NCBI GenBank assembly: GCA_947627085.1
Contig: CANQUO010000046.1
Coordinates: 1 to 12,788, forward strand
Direction: 5' to 3'
Length of the DNA: 12,788 bases
Source: an uncultured Oscillospiraceae bacterium
GTDB taxonomy: Bacteria > Bacillota > Clostridia > Oscillospirales > Oscillospiraceae
Shown: positions 11,358-12,788 of the stretch, piece after piece
Layout of the letters: every line of letters starts with the position of its first letter
Numbering within the stretch: position 1 is the first letter of the stretch
Made by a program: the position numbers and the translations under genes
The notes under the pieces: generated by a model
What the model saw: only the letters and a program-made list of their open reading frames with translations
Told to the model about the DNA's origin: nothing
The model's database searches: none

Positions 11358-12788
11358 TCAAATATAAAATTCGTTGCCGGCCATGGCGAAGGGGCCGGGG
11401 AGGACGGAGAGAGGGCGGAAGGCGCCGGAATAGTCGCGGTTGAAGGTGATGGTGGAGCCGTCAGGGTCCTCGAAATACTGCTCTGGCTCAAAGGCGCGGC
11501 CGAGGGTCTCGGTATCAATGAGCTTTACGGTAAAGCCGGAGAGGACATCGTATACATTGGTGCGGAGCACGGCCTTGCCGTCACGCTCCTCAAGCTCAAC
11601 TTTCACGGGCTTTTCGCTGTCGGTGAAGCCGTCGGTCTCGTCCTTCCAGCCGGTGGCGCCGCTAAGGTATGCGTTGCCGCCGCACCAGACGGGCAGGTGT
11701 CCGAAGTGGGCCGGTTCGAGCTGGGAGATGTTGGGGAGTCTTGTAAAGTCGAATTGGGCGCGCCACTCACTCTCCGTGGGGTAGCCGTCAAAGACCCAGG
11801 TGCCGGAGTGTCGGTTATCGCGGTCGTCCGCGTCCAGGGGCTTCGTGGAGTGGAGCTGGACGAAGATATTGTTATAAAACCTGTCGTCGCCGTGGAGGAT
11901 GGTCATGAAGCCCATGACCTCGGTGCGGTGGGGGATATGGTAGGGGGTGTAGCGCCAGGTGGTGCCACGGCCTACGTCGGTGAGGGCGCCGCATATTAGG
12001 TTGTGGACCACGGCCACGCCCTGAGTCGCAAGGCGCAGGCTGGCCGCGGAGAGGAGAATGTTGTTATCAATGAGGGTGGGGCCGTGGCTTACCTCCACGA
12101 ATATGTCCTGAGAGCACATACTGCGGGGAAGGTGCTTTGCAAAGGTGGGGCGCTCGTTGTCGTGCATCAGGTTCTGGGTTATGCGGGTGCCCTGAGCCTC
12201 CCAGTCGCACCAGACGCCCATGGTGGAGTGGTGGATGTGATTGCGGCGTATGACCACGTCGATGGCGGCGTGGAGCTTAATTCCGGCGATCTCGGCGCCG
12301 CGAAGCTCCATCATATTGTTTATGTGGTGTATGTGATTATCCTCGATTACGCTGAAAACTCCGCCCATGCGGCCGATTATGCCGCCCTGCTGGCAGTGGT
12401 GGATGTTGTTCCGGCGGATGATGTGGCCGCCGATGTTCTCCTTGAGCCACCCGTGATACTGGCCCCGGCAGACGCTGTCCCGCTCCATCTGGGTGGGGCT
12501 TTTGACGTATTTTGTGGTGAAGTAATTATTGTTGTCCGGGTCGAAATACCGGCCAAGGGAGATACCGGCGCACTTGCTGTTGGAGATGTCACAGTCCTCG
12601 ATGACCCAGCCACGGCTCCAGTGGGGGCCGATCATGCCGTCCTGGAAGGCCGCCGGGGGAGCCCAGTTGGTGGCGGCCATGGTGATAACGAAGCCCTGGA
12701 CTGTTATGTAGTTGACGCCGGTCTTGTCGGGGAAGAAGCACCTGCGGCGAACGTTTATCTCCACATTTTCACGGTTTGGGTCGGCGCC
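11358..12788 (-). CDS. Right-handed parallel beta-helix glycosidase, probably GH120-type beta-xylosidase (5' end outside window)
   Basis: The frame is open to the right edge; a GTG at 12764 is internal, because the upstream codons continue the same protein (ADPNRENV before EINVRRRCFF). Numbering from that GTG, residues 54-240 contain beta-helix rungs with repeated I-x-x-N-x-I-H-H patterns (near 115-124, 138-148, 171-180 and 194-202). The C-terminal third is less repetitive. The KTGVNYITVQGF entry, the MERDSVCRGQYHGW stretch, WCDWEAQG (185-192) and QDIFVEVSHGP (219-229) resemble GH120 beta-xylosidases as I remember them. D187 and E224 are then candidate nucleophile and acid/base. A segment at about 204-217 between them may be an insertion relative to the family. 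No signal peptide is visible, but the N-terminus is missing. Beta-helix fold is firm, GH120 less so. Confidence 0.8.
   Translation of the reverse strand, partial: GADPNRENVEINVRRRCFFPDKTGVNYITVQGFVITMAATNWAPPAAFQDGMIGPHWSRGWVIEDCDISNSKCAGISLGRYFDPDNNNYFTTKYVKSPTQMERDSVCRGQYHGWLKENIGGHIIRRNNIHHCQQGGIIGRMGGVFSVIEDNHIHHINNMMELRGAEIAGIKLHAAIDVVIRRNHIHHSTMGVWCDWEAQGTRITQNLMHDNERPTFAKHLPRSMCSQDIFVEVSHGPTLIDNNILLSAASLRLATQGVAVVHNLICGALTDVGRGTTWRYTPYHIPHRTEVMGFMTILHGDDRFYNNIFVQLHSTKPLDADDRDNRHSGTWVFDGYPTESEWRAQFDFTRLPNISQLEPAHFGHLPVWCGGNAYLSGATGWKDETDGFTDSEKPVKVELEERDGKAVLRTNVYDVLSGFTVKLIDTETLGRAFEPEQYFEDPDGSTITFNRDYSGAFRPLSVLPGPFAMAGNEFYI

Noticed and set aside
11600..12450. Repeated motifs in the beta-helix gene as a DNA repeat or CRISPR array
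   Set aside because: The repetition is at the protein level (I-H-H rungs), with irregular spacing and no identical DNA repeats.

Overview
The window looks like a piece of chromosome from a fairly GC-rich, spore-forming member of the Clostridia (Oscillospiraceae/Ruminococcaceae-like Firmicutes). This rests on a SpoIIM homologue followed by xerD, a tgt / yajC / TIGR04086-type membrane protein neighbourhood, strong GGAGG-type ribosome binding sites, and sigma-A promoters with near-consensus hexamers and 17-bp spacers. Species cannot be named from the sequence. Most genes are clearly GC-rich, whereas the VanZ/GNAT pair (1336-2383) and the ECF sigma/anti-sigma pair (7031-8208) are visibly more AT-rich.

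Left part (1-4381). The 3' end of an ATP-grasp ligase gene enters from the left edge and is followed 21 bases later by an alpha/beta-hydrolase esterase, probably in one operon closed by a terminator at 1282-1323. A VanZ-family membrane protein and a GNAT acetyltransferase follow on the same strand. A 13-bp inverted repeat (2436-2488) separates them from a minus-strand FAD-dependent oxidoreductase with a C-terminal Rieske [2Fe-2S] domain. That gene is divergent from a methylated-DNA-protein cysteine methyltransferase (ogt type), which ends at a bidirectional terminator (4386-4416).

Middle (4429-9408). A membrane-anchored phosphodiester glycosidase (NAGPA domain) on the minus strand appears to be transcribed as a leaderless mRNA. 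Divergent from it is tgt (queuosine tRNA modification). An ECF sigma factor and its zinc-finger anti-sigma factor form a translationally coupled minus-strand pair lying between tgt and yajC, genes that are close neighbours in many Firmicutes. yajC encodes an unusually long protein with a lipoprotein-like N-terminus. It is followed by a small four-helix membrane protein whose Shine-Dalgarno sequence is buried in the 3' arm of a 20-bp hairpin.

Right part (9409-12788). A 331-base gene-free stretch holds a hairpin, direct repeats, a likely promoter and a structured leader. It precedes spoIIM and xerD, which form a tight operon. After a GC-rich terminator, a minus-strand right-handed beta-helix protein, probably a GH120-type beta-xylosidase, runs off the right edge.

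Most genes are recognisable housekeeping or common accessory families, and I do not see a clear new defence or mobile system. The most notable items are the hairpin-buried Shine-Dalgarno sequence, the lipobox-bearing YajC, the leaderless NAGPA gene, the missing canonical catalytic lysine in XerD, and the uncharacterised ATP-grasp/esterase pair.
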